From positions 82,011,951 through 82,075,950 of the forward strand of contig CM076197.1 in NCBI GenBank assembly GCA_038277395.1: 64,000 bases of DNA, read 5' to 3'. Shown here one piece after another: positions 9,744-22,041 of this stretch; within the stretch, counting starts at the first letter, position 1; every line of letters begins with the position of its first letter. The position numbers were made by a program, and so were the translations under genes. The notes beneath the pieces were generated by a model. The model worked only from the letters and a program-made list of their open reading frames with translations, ran no database searches and had not been told where the DNA came from. The DNA is from Dryocosmus kuriphilus. Taxonomy: Eukaryota; Arthropoda; Insecta; Hymenoptera; Cynipidae.

Positions 9744-11762
9744 ATTAATCTCATCATCATCATCTAAAAAAAGTACCACTTTTGTGTGTGGCATTTTATT
9801 TTTAAAAATTACGCGACTCTATTGTCGCCTAAAAATTCGAGTCTCTTACTCTGAGAGATTTAGAAATTGTACAGTTTTCAGGTTATTTTCTATATAATAC
9901 AAATATTTTATAGGAACCAGTGTAATTTATTATATACTTTATGTTTCGTAAGTGCTTTGCAAGTGAAAGACTATTGTAATTCTTTTCGCCTAGGACAGTC
10001 TTTGATCTCAATTTTCTTTTTTACGAGTACTTAAAGCTCCGCTTAAGATTCAATTTGAAAAAGAAAATGATTAATTTCGATAGTCTCCAAGTCTGTACGA
10101 AGGCTGATTTAGGCAATATGAAGTCATTTTATAAATTATCAGAGTCGGGACAAATCATTAGTGAATATTTGATTCGAATACAGGTACTAGGACAATTTGG
10201 GATCAACTCTGCTTTTTGCTTACATTTTCTTCAAAAAAATCTTTTTTTGTTTTGTCGCTCCTCTGATGTTCTTCGTACTGCATTTGTTCCATTAATTTTA
10301 CTTCCAGTGTTTTTTTTTTTTTTAGAAGAGTTGTATTTTTTGTACAATCTGTCTCATTATTTTCGAAACGAATTACCATCTTCTCTGTTATTCGGTGTGT
10401 AATTATTGCACTTTTCGGAATTTAGAGCCCTTTATTATTTTGATAATTTTTAAACGTATGTGCTTTTTTACACGAAGAACGGGAATTAAGAATAATAAAG
10501 GGTTTTAATTCTGATTGATTTATAATTAAGAAGTTTGCTATGTAAACTGAACTGATTAGGTATTTTTTTGAAACTACGATTGTCTCGTTGAGACATAAAT
10601 GGACGTTAGTTTTTTTTTTTATTATTGCACAGAAATAATTGGCCAGTTGAATTAGCATGAGTTAGGCGAATTTAGTACGTTTTTTTTATAACTTGTTTTC
10701 TACTAATGGCTTCGAATTAAGAATTGGTTTTCCAAAAATCTGTGCATGAATTTATTCGGGGATGAAAGAAAACAACTTGCAAGATTCAGTACCAGAACGA
10801 ATATGCTAAGAACAGGCTTGCATAATTTTCATTTTGCTCCACATTTTTCAAATAACCTATTGAGACTCCAATGGAAAGAAATTGAAATTGTAATCAGAGT
10901 TCTAATTATTTTTCGCGAATTTTTTTCTTATAAAAGATTAAGAACTCTGACGTAAAATCTTCCGTGTTATTTTAGTTTTGTTAGACACAGCTTTTATGCT
11001 CAGGCTTATTTTTAACTTAGCATGTAAGACGAAAGACTCTGGATCATAAATTTACGTATCATATCTGAATCATACAAAATTCGACATTTTTTCGCTTTCG
11101 GACTCAGAAAGTAAAATTTCAAGAACTCTTTTTTTGTTGTGAAAAATTTAATTTGAAAGAATTATGAGTGTGCGCATAGCTATTTTTATAACTAGAGGAT
11201 CGATAGGAAGACAATCCACAGTCCCATTGCGTCCTGCAAATAAAAGTAAGCCGTTATTGTAGCGCGAGCGATTCTCATTAATTGTACAAAATTATTTTAT
11301 AAACTACGTATGGCTTTACTCTAGTGTTCAACGCTGTAATTAAACTCGAACAGAACGTACGTATAAGGTAACGGCAATTTCAATCTTCCATCCTGATAAC
11401 CGACAGTCATATAATTTTTTGCACTTATATGTAAAACTAATTACGCAAAGGGCCAAATGCGATATAATGCTAAATGAGAATGAAAGGTAAAAAGATAGTT
11501 GTGATATTGTAGATTTCAAATTGTTAAGACGAATACTGATAAGCATTTCAATTTGTAATTTGTACCGATGCATTGAGATTTTATTACTCGAACGCTTCGC
11601 GAGTAGAAAGACTGCGATAGTCCTACCTCGTTTTAAAAATTCCATCCACCTGAGATGAAATTGGGATGGACAATTTGCAGGGAGATTAGTCCATGGATTC
11701 TTTGTAAATACGTGTTTTAACTATGCCAATGAATCGTTGTAATTATTCAGTTATTGCGGTTG
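9744..11762 (+). other. Probable cyclin Y 3' UTR and downstream DNA
   Basis: 2 kb with no supported gene; the short ORFs have no recognisable content. Candidate polyadenylation signals AATAAA occur at 10494-10499 and 11239-11244. Which one is used cannot be told from sequence. Confidence 0.5.
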
Positions 11763-11894
11763 TATATAAAGCAGCTCCACTTTTATGGAGCTGGTAATCG
11801 TAAAACTAATGATAGGTAGCAGCACTGAGTATAAGTGCTGCCACCTGCGATTAGTTTTGGATCACCAATTGCATTACCTTAAATGCTTTATATA
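11763..11894 (+). ncRNA. Multi-stem structured RNA; pre-miRNA-like hairpin
   Basis: An outer stem of 11 perfect pairs (TATATAAAGCA 11763-11773 with 11884-11894) encloses two hairpins. Hairpin 1 (11773-11792) has a 7-bp stem AGCTCCA/TGGAGCT. Hairpin 2 (11793-11866) has a ~34-bp stem with only a few mismatches and a 7-nt loop (GAGTATA). Its arms include 'aaaactaat' / 'attagtttt' and 'gcagcact' / 'agtgctgc'. The size and near-complete pairing fit an insect pre-miRNA, but I do not recognise a known mature miRNA. It could also be a small foldback element. The strand is uncertain; + is the sense of cyclin Y. Confidence 0.5.
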
Positions 11895-13040
11895 AATAAA
11901 TAGACTATTAAATATTATAGTAATATCGCAGAGCGTAAGAAAAAGAACAGTCTAGGATTTTTGTACAGATCTTGAGAGTTGATTAACACTTGAGTTAATG
12001 GGCTGTTTTTTTCTTAGATAACTGTTTTTTTTTCCTCCTTTTTTTCATGGCAATATTTAGGAAAAATTTTTCAAATGTGTGTACATACGAGAAAATTGTA
12101 CGGGGCCAAGATCAACTTAAGTATATATAAATAAGCCCTTTTTGATTATATAAAAGCATAAAATGCTTTCAACTGTTTGGGGGATTTTACATTTTGACTT
12201 TTGCGACCTTTTGAAGATTTGAGCGCAACTAACAACGCGAGGGAAGTGGAGATTTATATTCTTGATAAGGGCTGGTTTGTAATTTTTATTTTATAATACA
12301 TAGCGAGCTTTTGCTGGGTTTCAATTTTTAGCATTCCACGTACTTTAACCCTTTCCAAAAGAACGACTAGTGCCTGAAAGAATTTACACTGTGTACACTG
12401 TACATTATACTGTATCTCCATTTGTAATCATGCGCTGAAAGTTTTTAGCGATTAACTCATAGGTTTAGCAGAAAGAGAATGTTGATTGTGCTCAATAAAT
12501 CATATGTACACGAAGGACTAATAGGGTTTTCATTTGTATCCATCTGGTTTATCTGTAAGCAAGTCGAAAATTTGGTTCTTTAGGTACTTCTGACCAGCTA
12601 TAATTGCAATTATCATTTTACGATTTTTCGTAAATTTATTTGACTGCAAAGTATTCTAATCGCCTCAAATTTTATATATATATAAGTCATTTAAATCAAC
12701 TTTTTTAATAGTTTGTTTTTCCTTAATCAAGAATTAAACTGCTATATTTGCAGTTAATATTCAGATAATTATGAAAATTGCGGAATATTTGAATTTAAAT
12801 GTTTCTTGAATAACGAAAATTGTCTTTGCTAGCAAATTAATAATTACTTACTGAGGAAACCAAATTTGATATTGTAAGCAGAACTAATTTGGAATCCGTT
12901 CATCTTAAACGTTTCGAGATTAATTATTTTTAAATTCAGAATTCCGAAGATGTCTAAATTTAAAAATAAATAAATACCTATATAAATATATATTATAGTT
13001 TAAATTAAATTTTGAAATATCCAATTCAAATTGTTCGAAT
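11895..13040. other. Intergenic, no gene seen
   Basis: AT-rich DNA with poly-T tracts and an AATAAA near 12494. No ORF or repeat that I can support. Confidence 0.5.
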
Positions 13041-14950
13041 TTTTACATTCTCATCTCAATGAGAAGGTATTAGTTTTATGTAAAAAATGGCTTTCGCGGA
13101 TTTCATGAAATCTCGATGTTTCGTGACCACCTGAATCCGAAAAAAAAAACGTGTTTTACGACGGTGTCTGTCTGCTGTCGTCGTCGTCGGAGTCTGTTCC
13201 CACGATAAGTCTCGAAGGACTAATCGGATTGGATTGCGCTTTGGCACACTTCTTTAAGGCGTAAAAAGTAAGGACGAGTTCGTTAACCAGCGGTTATGGT
13301 TTTATCCATCAAAAACGGTTTTCACAAAATCGAAAATCTGCCCGCTTCGCGGGCACATTCTCATCGCGCGCCTAGGGCGCGCGTCTGTTGGCACTCGCGC
13401 TTTGCGGTCGATAGGTTATTTACCTCGCGCTACGCGCTCGGTGTTAATGGATCGTATAAACCTTTAAATTAAAAATTACAAAAGAAATTATTTTACTTAA
13501 GGCTCTATCGCCCTTAAGGAAGACATTCTCATCATTCTCTCTTTCCAAGGTGAACCATTCTGCTTGTTAATATTTTCTCATATCTTGCATAGTTTTGCTG
13601 AAAAGTGGTTTTCTTTACATTTCCTAACATATTTCACAAATAACTCAAAAACTACGCGCCTGTTCAAAATAATGATAGGGAGCAAATTTGTAGATCTTTT
13701 TACGGTGAACAACTTTGTTTATTATCATTTCTTTTGTATCTTGCATATTTTGGCGGGAAATTTGAATTTTTGATTTTTTAATAGCGTTTCCTCGATTAAA
13801 ATCAAAACCGTGCATTTTATCAAAAAATAGTTAAATCAAAATTTGTGGACCTTTTTGAGTTGAACAACCTTGGTTATATACATATTTTCTGTATCTCGCA
13901 TAGTTTAGCCGGAAAATGTTTTTTTTTTTTTTTGATTTTGTGAAAACAGTTTATGATGGATAAAACCAGAACCATTGAACTCGTCCTTACTTTTTACGCC
14001 TTGAAGAAGTATGCAAAAGCGCAATCCAATCCGATTAGTCCTTCGAAAGCTATCGTGCTAACAGACTACGACAACGACAGACACCAACGTAAAAACCTAT
14101 TTTTTCGGATTCAGGGGGTCATGAAACGTCGAGATTTCATGAAATCCGCGAAGGTCAGTTTTCACATAAAACTAATACCTTCTCATTGAGATGAGAATGT
14201 AAAAAATCAATTTTCCGCCTAAACTATGCAAGATACGAAAAAACGGTGGAGGGTAAAATTGCTCATCTCAAAAAAAATCTACAAATTTTGTTTTAACCAT
14301 TTTTTAATAAAATGCACGGTTTTGGTTTTTATCGAGCAAACGTTATTAAAAATAAAAAATTCAAATTTCCCGTCAAACTATGCAAGATACGAAAAAATAA
14401 TAATAAACAAAGTTGCTCACTTCAAAAGGACCTACAAATGTGCTCTCTCATTTCTTTGAACAGACGCGTAGTTTTTGAGTTATTCGTGAAATATGTTATG
14501 AAATATAAAGAAAACCACATTTCAGCAAAACTATGCAAGATATGAGAAAATATTAACAAGCAGAATTGTTCAGCTTGGAAAGAGATACAAAATTTAGTTA
14601 TAAGACTCATCGTTTTACTTTTAAGAATCGAAATCCTGCATTGTGAAAATTTGGAAAATCACAAGAAAACTTTACCAATCTACAATGTGTTTTTAAAAAA
14701 AAAATGAATTGTCGAGCGCGAAGCGCGAGTGTCATGATGAGAATATATTCCTTAAGGTCGATAGAGCCTTAAGTAAAATAATTTCTTTTGTAATTTTTAA
14801 TAAAAAATCAAAATTTAATAATATCATTAAAAGTAGGTGTTTTGAAATTTTAAGACCCAAGTGACGAATACCGAGCACGATGTGCAAGGACCAAAAACAT
14901 CCGAGCGTGAAGCGCGAGGCTTAAATACATCGGAGTGCGAAGCGCGGCGA
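13041..14950. repeat. Rearranged composite of family X fragments
   Basis: Three pieces are joined. 13041-13332 is the reverse tail of X, cut at 'cacaaaatcg'. 13333-14206 is a forward copy with internal deletions (a jump from 'cattctcatcat' to 'ctctttccaagg', and one subunit missing). 14206 to ~14950 is a reverse body that starts without its tail and ends in diverged GC palindromes. Its termini read 'ctcattgagatgagaatg', a subfamily variant shared with 25843-26826. Confidence 0.8.
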
Positions 14951-16579
14951 CCACCAAAATGGCACAATTCGGAACGTTAAAATGTTTTCAATATAAAAAT
15001 GTAAATATCAAATTGAATTATTACATTCAATTTTTTAATTTTGCGCGAGCGCGACAACTGGGAAGTGAATGCGCAAGCGCGTACAATGTACATTCTCTTA
15101 CGTTAATCATTTGCACAACTTAATTTGACTTAATTATGCATTTTCGTATTTTTACAAGAAAATTAACATTGATTATAATCGGTTGACATCTTTTTATATT
15201 ATTTTAGTAGTTTTTGCGATTATGTTTTCAAAAATCCGGAAATTTTCAGAGTTAAGTTTTTAAAACGAAACTTAGTACGAGACATAACCAGCTTATACGA
15301 TATGGATCATGCATGAGCCATGATCATGCGATCCTACCATGCTAGGATAAGCGGTTAAAAAAGTTTTAAGTGGTTTTAAGTGAACCGCAGTGTCATTGAC
15401 AGGACGGAACGCACATTTTGTGCAAAGGACGAAAACCAGTCTCATTGTCGCTACAATTAAATAATGGGTCATAAGCTTTGAGCCTCATGACTATGAGCCA
15501 TATGATTATCAAATTAATGGACCATTCACGAAATTCTACCCGGATATCCCGCGTTTTCGCAAAGCTAGAAAAAGTGAGGTTATTTTCGTAGTGGTTTTGA
15601 ACCAGTGTTTTCTTCGAGAGTACGGTTTTATAAACTAATTGTTTATGGAAATTTTTGGTAAACCAAATGGAGAAAACTGACATTTTCGACAAAGACTGGC
15701 AACAAAATTCATCTTCCAATCATTTCGAATGGACATCACATAATAGACGTTATCGATCGAGAATCTCTATTCTGCTCTATTCGAGACAAATCGAGAGACA
15801 TTTTTAAATGTTGGAAGACTGATTGTTAAGAAAATTCAACCTCAACTTATGGCGGATCTTCGATACTCCTTTACATTCTTCAAAAAAGGTTAGTTCTTCC
15901 ATTTTTCGATTTTTTTTATTTACTGAATCAGTGTTCGAGAAAAATTGTAGAAGCCCATGGGTTTCTCAGGCAATAACCGGTACAAATTTCGCAAAATCTG
16001 AGACTATTTGGAAAATTAATTGTTGAATTGTGTTTGTAACGATAGGTTATGCAGATAATCTGTATGCTGACATATTCATAATAAAAATGCGTTTATTGAT
16101 TATAATTTTCATTACAAAATTTTCGTAATATCTTAAACGTTCTGCAACTTTAAACAAATTATTTCTGTAGTAATTAAAACTATATCTAACATTGAAGATT
16201 TCTGTAACCTGATTGCATTTCGTAAATAAGAATATTCTGACGGAAAAATGTTTCAAAAACGTGCCATAAATACAGAACAATATAAAAAGTCACAATCATT
16301 CATAATCACGTAATAGTATTTAAAAGGTTATAAATACGGAATCAAAAATCACAAATTCGTAATTAGGGTTCAGGATCATTGTCAATTTTAATTATATGTA
16401 CATATAAAAAAATATTCCCCATTAATGTTTTTGAGAAAATAAATTTTAAAAAAAAGGTCAACAATTTCTAATTCTTCTTCACAGTAAAGAAGTTGTTGAA
16501 TTTTAGATTCACATGTATTTAAGATAGAATTTAAGTTGATTCCATTTTCAAGAATCTATTCTTTGAGTTAATTTCTGAA
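14951..16579. other. Intergenic, no gene supported
   Basis: A 108-codon open frame at 15393-15719 on the minus strand has ordinary amino-acid composition but no family signature, no splice context and no second copy to support it. Nothing else is seen. Confidence 0.45.
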
Positions 16580-18721
16580 TTATTTCTTTCCACAATTTCT
16601 GTTGGTTCTGAATGAATAGTTCTTGTCCTGGGGAGAACGCCATGGACACTTGAAAAAATATAAATTTAATAATAATAGTAGCAACATAAAAAGAAGTGAA
16701 GAAGCAGAAAAGAAAATTGCAATAAAAGAGAACAAAGAAAGAAAGAAAATTAACTCAATGTGTCCAACTTCGCTTCTCATTTTCAAATCTTGTATTTCTT
16801 GCAACATTTTAGTCTGGATTTTAGAATCATCTTCTTTACTTTCAGTCTCAGATTTTTCATGAATGTTATCATGCTCGCCCATTCGATCAAAATAGCTCAC
16901 CATTGTTACAAGATTCAAAGCTTGTTCAAGTGTATCAACTGGCATTAATTCCATTGCATTTTGCACCTCCTCTAATTTAAAGTGGTGCAAAATATATGTG
17001 ACTAATTCTTTCTCGGAGAGAGCATCGTCGAAATATTTCACATAATTATAAAAAAGGTAAAAGTAGTCATTCCATGTGTGCTCATATCCATGGTGGAACG
17101 TCGCATTTTTCAAGTGGTTCAAAATACATTTCTGAACTTCTGGATTCCAGTAGAAATTCAAAAAATCTTTTTTCATTTCCTCATAAGGTCTGAATCCCCG
17201 AGTATCTAACCATCTTCTAGCTTCTCCATCAAGACAGTTACTAAAATAAAACTGTTTCTGGTACTCACTGAGGTTTTCATTTTCTGCTAAAAATTCAAAA
17301 TTATTTATGAAACATTGAGGATTCTTGGTATCTGTATATCCACAAAATTTTAGCTTTTCGAAAGAGTTGAATTTTGTCGTTACTAGATCATTCTTTTTTT
17401 GACGAATATTTAAGCTACTTTGTCTTTGCTGCATTGGTGATTGATTTAAAAAATCTATCCGGGATAAAAGACCCACAGCTTCTTCGACGGTTTCGACTGG
17501 TTTTTCTTTAATATGATCCTTTATCTCCTTTAAATTAAAGTGATGCAAAATGTTTCTAATTACGTCTTTCTCGAGAAGAGGATCGTCCAGGCATATTGCA
17601 TTTTTATAAAGATTGAAAAAATAGTCAGTCTTTGACCTTGTACATCCTTCGCAATACTTCCCTTCTTTCAAATAATGCAAAAAACATGTCTGAAGATGCG
17701 GACTCCAGTAGAAATTTAAAAAATCTTTTTTCATCTCTTCATAAGTTCCGTATCCTCGAGCCTGCAACCATTCTTGTGCATAATCGATAAGACAATGGAT
17801 AAAATAACATTGTTTTTCGTAGTCACTAAGATTTTCAAGAGCTGCAAGAGATTCAAATTTTTTAATGAAAGTTTTAGGATTATAGTTATCATAGAATCCA
17901 GAGAATTTTAGATCATTAAGAGGGACAGTCTGGAATAGTTGACAATTAATTTCTTGAAGAATATACAACTTTGCTTCTGCTTGATCCATTACTTTTGGAA
18001 TATTTACCCTTCTTAAAAGACTCACAGCTTCTTCGATGGTCTCGACTGGTTTTGTTTTAATAATTTCCTCTATTTCCTCGGAATTAAAGTGGTGCAAAAT
18101 ATCTTTAATTGCAACTTTCTCAGGGGGAGGATCATCTAAAAGTTTTGCTTCATGAACAAACATAAAAAAGTAGTCAATTGTCGAGACCCCAGAGGCTTTG
18201 TCGTATTTCCCATGTTTTAAATGAAATAAAAAAGATTTCTGAACTTCAGGACCCCAATAAAATTTGAGGAAGTCCTGTTTCATGTCTTCGTAAGACCCAT
18301 AGCCACGAGTATTCAACCAATTCCTAGCTTCCTGAACAAGACACTGGATAAAATAACAGTGTTTTTCGTAATCAGTAAGATTTTCATGAGCTGAAAAATA
18401 TTCGAAAGTTTCTATGAAACGCTTTGGATGAGGATTTCGACCAGAAAATTTTAAACTTTGGAAGGGATTGAATTTCTTGAATTCACGATTATTTTCTTGG
18501 AGCAGAATCTTGGAGTTCTTTTCATCGGGAAAAATCTTCGAGTCTTTTTCTGCCGAAAGAACTGTTGGATCTTTTTCTTCGGAGAAAATCTTCGAGTCCT
18601 TTTCTTCGGAAAGAATCATAGGATCTTTTTCTTCATGAAGAATCTGAAAGTGTGTTTTTTCTTGAATATACGTTCTTAACTCCTCGAAATTTTGCAACCA
18701 TTCTTCTATTTCCAGTGACAT
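16580..18721 (-). CDS. Triple Gag-like domain protein with C-terminal membrane segment
   Basis: A 713-codon open frame. Residues 30-80 are an acidic tract of ~10-residue repeats (EEKD-x-x-I-L/F-S). Three retrotransposon-Gag-like repeats follow at about 84-243, 264-424 and 451-612. Each has LKFSG/C-x, an N/HP-K-x-FI-x-x-FE helix, YFI-x-x-L, a conserved W, RGYG-x-YE-x-MK, FL-x-FYW-x-P, DYFF and ILHHF, then P-V-x-T-x-E-x-A. Residues 656-690 are strongly hydrophobic and Leu/Phe-rich, followed by a short polar tail, so the protein looks tail-anchored. I see no CCHC knuckle, protease or RT within or near it. The minus strand has a splice acceptor (ACAG) with the exon starting at 18782, 61 bp before the ATG. 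It is the only fully intact member of the cluster, which argues for selection. The Gag relationship is inferred from motif pattern; a capsid-like or restriction-factor role is speculation. Confidence 0.8.
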   Translation of the reverse strand: MSLEIEEWLQNFEELRTYIQEKTHFQILHEEKDPMILSEEKDSKIFSEEKDPTVLSAEKDSKIFPDEKNSKILLQENNREFKKFNPFQSLKFSGRNPHPKRFIETFEYFSAHENLTDYEKHCYFIQCLVQEARNWLNTRGYGSYEDMKQDFLKFYWGPEVQKSFLFHLKHGKYDKASGVSTIDYFFMFVHEAKLLDDPPPEKVAIKDILHHFNSEEIEEIIKTKPVETIEEAVSLLRRVNIPKVMDQAEAKLYILQEINCQLFQTVPLNDLKFSGFYDNYNPKTFIKKFESLAALENLSDYEKQCYFIHCLIDYAQEWLQARGYGTYEEMKKDFLNFYWSPHLQTCFLHYLKEGKYCEGCTRSKTDYFFNLYKNAICLDDPLLEKDVIRNILHHFNLKEIKDHIKEKPVETVEEAVGLLSRIDFLNQSPMQQRQSSLNIRQKKNDLVTTKFNSFEKLKFCGYTDTKNPQCFINNFEFLAENENLSEYQKQFYFSNCLDGEARRWLDTRGFRPYEEMKKDFLNFYWNPEVQKCILNHLKNATFHHGYEHTWNDYFYLFYNYVKYFDDALSEKELVTYILHHFKLEEVQNAMELMPVDTLEQALNLVTMVSYFDRMGEHDNIHEKSETESKEDDSKIQTKMLQEIQDLKMRSEVGHIELIFFLSLFSFIAIFFSASSLLFMLLLLLLNLYFFKCPWRSPQDKNYSFRTNRNCGKK

Positions 18722-18800
18722 TTTGCAGGATACAAAAATTCAGAGTTGTGTAGAAATATTCGTCAACTTTTTAAAATAAAAATCTGTAAAAAAAATATTC
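18722..18800 (-). other. 5' UTR piece with splice acceptor of the triple-Gag gene
   Basis: On the minus strand a pyrimidine-rich tract ends in ACAG at 18786-18783, followed by exon sequence starting ATTTTTATT. The same 'ttttacagATT' signature precedes the start codons at 33217, 36923, 43311 and 47234, so it is a shared family architecture: a non-coding first exon, then the coding exon. Confidence 0.6.
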
Positions 18801-20140
18801 AGCTACAGTTCGAAACATGATATAAACAAATTCTTTTATTTTACTGCTTCAATTTTTTGAAAAATCAAAATATCTTAAAATCAGTTCGAGAAAAGAAAAT
18901 TTTCTAGATTTTTTGTTTGTTTGAGTTTTTTTAAATGTGGGTTTTCTACTGTTTGGAATGAATCTAAAATTTTCCCAAGATCTATTTATCAAATCACTTA
19001 AATTTTATTTTTAAAAACAATTTTGAGAATGGGAGCTCTTCACTAAAGTTTCTGGATATTTTTACTCTCGGTTAACTTATCACCAAATTTGTACAAGTAC
19101 ATCAATAAATCTGGAGATTATTACAGTAAAAAGTGCAGAATTTTCTCTGTAAAACGAGCGCTAAATCTGAGAAAATATTGAATAATTTGAGAAGTATTGG
19201 TTATTTAAAAAGTTGTCGAGAATAACTCTGTTTCTCATCATTTTATTGATATTTTCCTACAGAATGAGTGAAAACAATTCAAATTCGACGCAGATTTGTG
19301 TAAGTTAAATTACAATTTTTAGAATGTATCAATGTACCCTAACGTTCAGCAGGGATTAATTTTATATTACAAAATAATTGCGAAATTATTAATCAAACTA
19401 TGAACATTTTTCTACGAGAAATTTAAAAAATAGCAAAAATAATACAGTTTCTCAAATTTCAAGATGCAGAGTTGCTATTTTGTAGAAGATTTTATGATTA
19501 AAGAATGTAAATTTACACAATTCAGCATTTTATTTCTAACTTGTTATTTAAAATATTTATATAAATTTTTTTAAAGCCAGAATATTATAATACAAGACTA
19601 CCTCATACGCGCGCTATAATTATATTTTCAAAAATAAATACCATGTTAAATAACAATTAAAATACTCTCATCATTTCCATAAAAATAATTATATCAATTC
19701 TAATTATTGTTGCATTTCTTTGTAAGCTGTATTCAAAAGTATTTCCCCCTGTAATTTTCTATCTTGCCTTTCTCTCCTTTCTTGTAAAACTTATTTTATT
19801 GCTGTAACAAAATTATACTGCTATTATACTACTCTATTCACGTGTTACAAATTACAATACCAATATTTTTACAAAATCCAGCAGATTAAAAAATTACGAT
19901 TTCTATATTACCAACAGAAGTAAAGTGATCGACAAACACTAAGAAATTTGTTGCGCACGCATAAGCTATCACCATGACACCATAATCTCTGACACCATGT
20001 AACTGGCTGGGTTGCGAAGTGACGGGTCACTCGAGGTTTTCTACGCAAATTACATAAATGACGTAATTTGTGTAGAAAACTGGTAAATTATATGGCGAAC
20101 GTTACTTAATGGTCTGCTAGAAAGTGAATCGAGTGAATCT
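18801..20140. other. Intergenic, no gene seen
   Basis: AT-rich. The first exon and promoter of the 713-aa gene are expected in this interval, but I cannot place them. Confidence 0.4.
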
Positions 20141-20144
20141 ATTA

Positions 20145-20440
20145 TCTACCAGCGGGAGATGACGTCACTGTATGGCTCAATTGCAAAAGTTAGGTTATGT
20201 TGTCAGTAATTTAGATCGTGTAGAAAACTAGGAAGGTCAATTACCTAGTAAATTACAGTAGAAAACTGTGAATGACGCAGAGTAAATTACGGACCCAACT
20301 CTAGTAACTCGGTCAAGTAAGCAGTTTTGGAGCGTAATTACGCGGTTTTCTAAAGTAATTGATTATGTACCTTACCGCCTAGTTTTCTACACCTTCTAGC
20401 AATGAGCCATATAAAGTGACGTCATCTGCCGTCTGTCAAC
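20145..20440. mobile_element. Foldback/MITE-like element
   Basis: 'agatgacgtcact-tatggctca' on the left (20155-20185) and its inverted copy on the right (20400-20432) flank arms that also share 'gtgtagaaaacta' and 'aattac'. Related 'ttttctac' and 'aattac' text extends left to ~20035. It has no coding sequence. Confidence 0.55.
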
Positions 20441-21488
20441 CCTGCAATTAAGCCAAACACCAAAGATGTAACTCCTGACGCATCAAAAAAGAAACTATGT
20501 AATTATAAAGAAATGTCGAAATCTCGCCAAAAAAGTCAATTCGATTTTTGCATATTTCAGAATTGATTTTAAACACAATTTTAATGACACATTCAATTAT
20601 TTCAAGAAGAATATACTTTATGATGCAATTAATGAATCAATTAAAGGGTGAAGTAACTAATAGCTACTTGTCTTATTTATATTACGTAAATAAGCTAAAC
20701 AATATAAATTGTTTTGTTGGCTTACCTCATGTCCACGATAAAGTTTTTTTGAATGGTAATACGTCACTATTTAGTTAAAATACTCATTTTTCCTTAACTA
20801 AAAACCTTTCGAGTTAATTTGCGATAGAAATTGAATATAAATTCGTTAGAAGCTTAGCGTCCTTCTAGTTGTCTTGTCTGCTACCTGGATTTATTACCTC
20901 TCGCAATGAAAGTGCAAAGGAATTTGGCAAATTGGCATAGAAACTCGGATGGAAACTCGGCATAAGATGGGCCCAACCCCAACCGGTCCATAAAATGAGG
21001 GGAGAACTTTTCCAGAGAATGGCGGGGGTAAAATGGGAAAACAAAGTTCTCATTTGAAATTCTGACTGAATGTCCAGTGTTAGTGATTAGTTCTTAGTTT
21101 GTAATTATTTTTACATTCTCATCATCATGGCAAAAACAGAATCTTGTATTTTATCTGTAAATATTGTTGCATCAGTAAAAATTTCGTTCGTTATTGAATG
21201 TTTAAAACTTCAAGCACATCGCAAATTTTTTTCTAATTCATGATTTTTGTTTTTGTTTTATAATTTATTACACTTTTATTACAACAATTCTTTACGAAAA
21301 TGAAAAACATTTTCACATAGTACAGCATTTATTTACATATTCCAAATAATAAGAAAAACATTTATAGACATATTTTGCGAAGAACAGTATCGCACTTATC
21401 AAATCTAAAAGAACAAAAAAAGGCACTTGCCTCAACTGAACTCTTGTCTTTTCTTTAGGATATGTACTTTTGAAAACTCCTGCTCTTG
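20441..21488. other. Intergenic, no gene supported
   Basis: An open frame of 76 codons (20548-20778) has no recognisable content. A patch of higher GC lies at 20930-21030. Nothing further is seen. Confidence 0.4.
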
Positions 21489-22041
21489 TTAAAAGATCTC
21501 AAGCTTCGAAGCTTTAGATCTTTCAACAAGATCCGCGATCGTGGATGGAACTTTCACTGGTCGATTTTTCAGTTCACGACGCACCGCCATATTTAAATCA
21601 AAATGGTGCAAAAGCTTGTAAATTGTTTCTTGATCAGTAGGAGGATTGTCCAAGAATTTTATTTCACTGAAATACTTGAAAAAGTAATCTTTTTCCGATA
21701 ATCCACTACTGGATTTGGAATATTTTCCGCCTCCAAAAAATTCCAAAAAGTTTTCAAGTATCAGAACTCCAGTAAAATTTGATAAACGCTTTCTCATAAG
21801 TTCCATATAACCACGAACATTTAGCCAGTTCTTTAGCATCCTGTGTAAGTGATTGAATGGAAAAATATTTTTTTTCATGTTCAAATAGTTTTTCTTGAAT
21901 TGCAAGATACTCGAAATTTTCCATGAAACTTTTCGGATGCACCACATCGTCGTTTAATCCAGAGTACTTTAAATCTTCGAAGGGAATAATTTTCTTGCAA
22001 AGTGGAATATTTTGATAGTCTTCTTTAAACTTCGTATCCAT
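21489..22041 (-). pseudogene. Relic of a single Gag-like domain gene
   Basis: The minus strand from 22041 reads FEDLKYSGLND, HPKSFMENFEYLA, EHEKKYFSIQSL, then loses and regains frame at least twice around 21760-21860. The conserved NWLNVRGY, GTYE, FYWSS and GKYSKSSSGLSEKDYFFKYF are spread over two frames. The end (LLHHFDLNM, ELKNRPVK) returns to one frame. No membrane segment follows in frame. Multiple breaks make it a true relic rather than a single sequencing slip. Confidence 0.75.

Noticed and set aside
15393..15719. 108-codon minus-strand ORF, briefly considered as a transposase fragment
   Set aside because: No DDE-type motif, no inverted ends and no second copy.
16623..16948. Plus-strand ORFs opposite the Gag genes (also 18458-18679, 36048-36392, 42497-42718, 46722-47224)
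   Set aside because: Antisense shadows of the long minus-strand coding regions.
16400..19000. LTRs or pol genes flanking the Gag-like genes
   Set aside because: No direct terminal repeats, primer-binding site, protease, RT or integrase sequence could be seen on either side.
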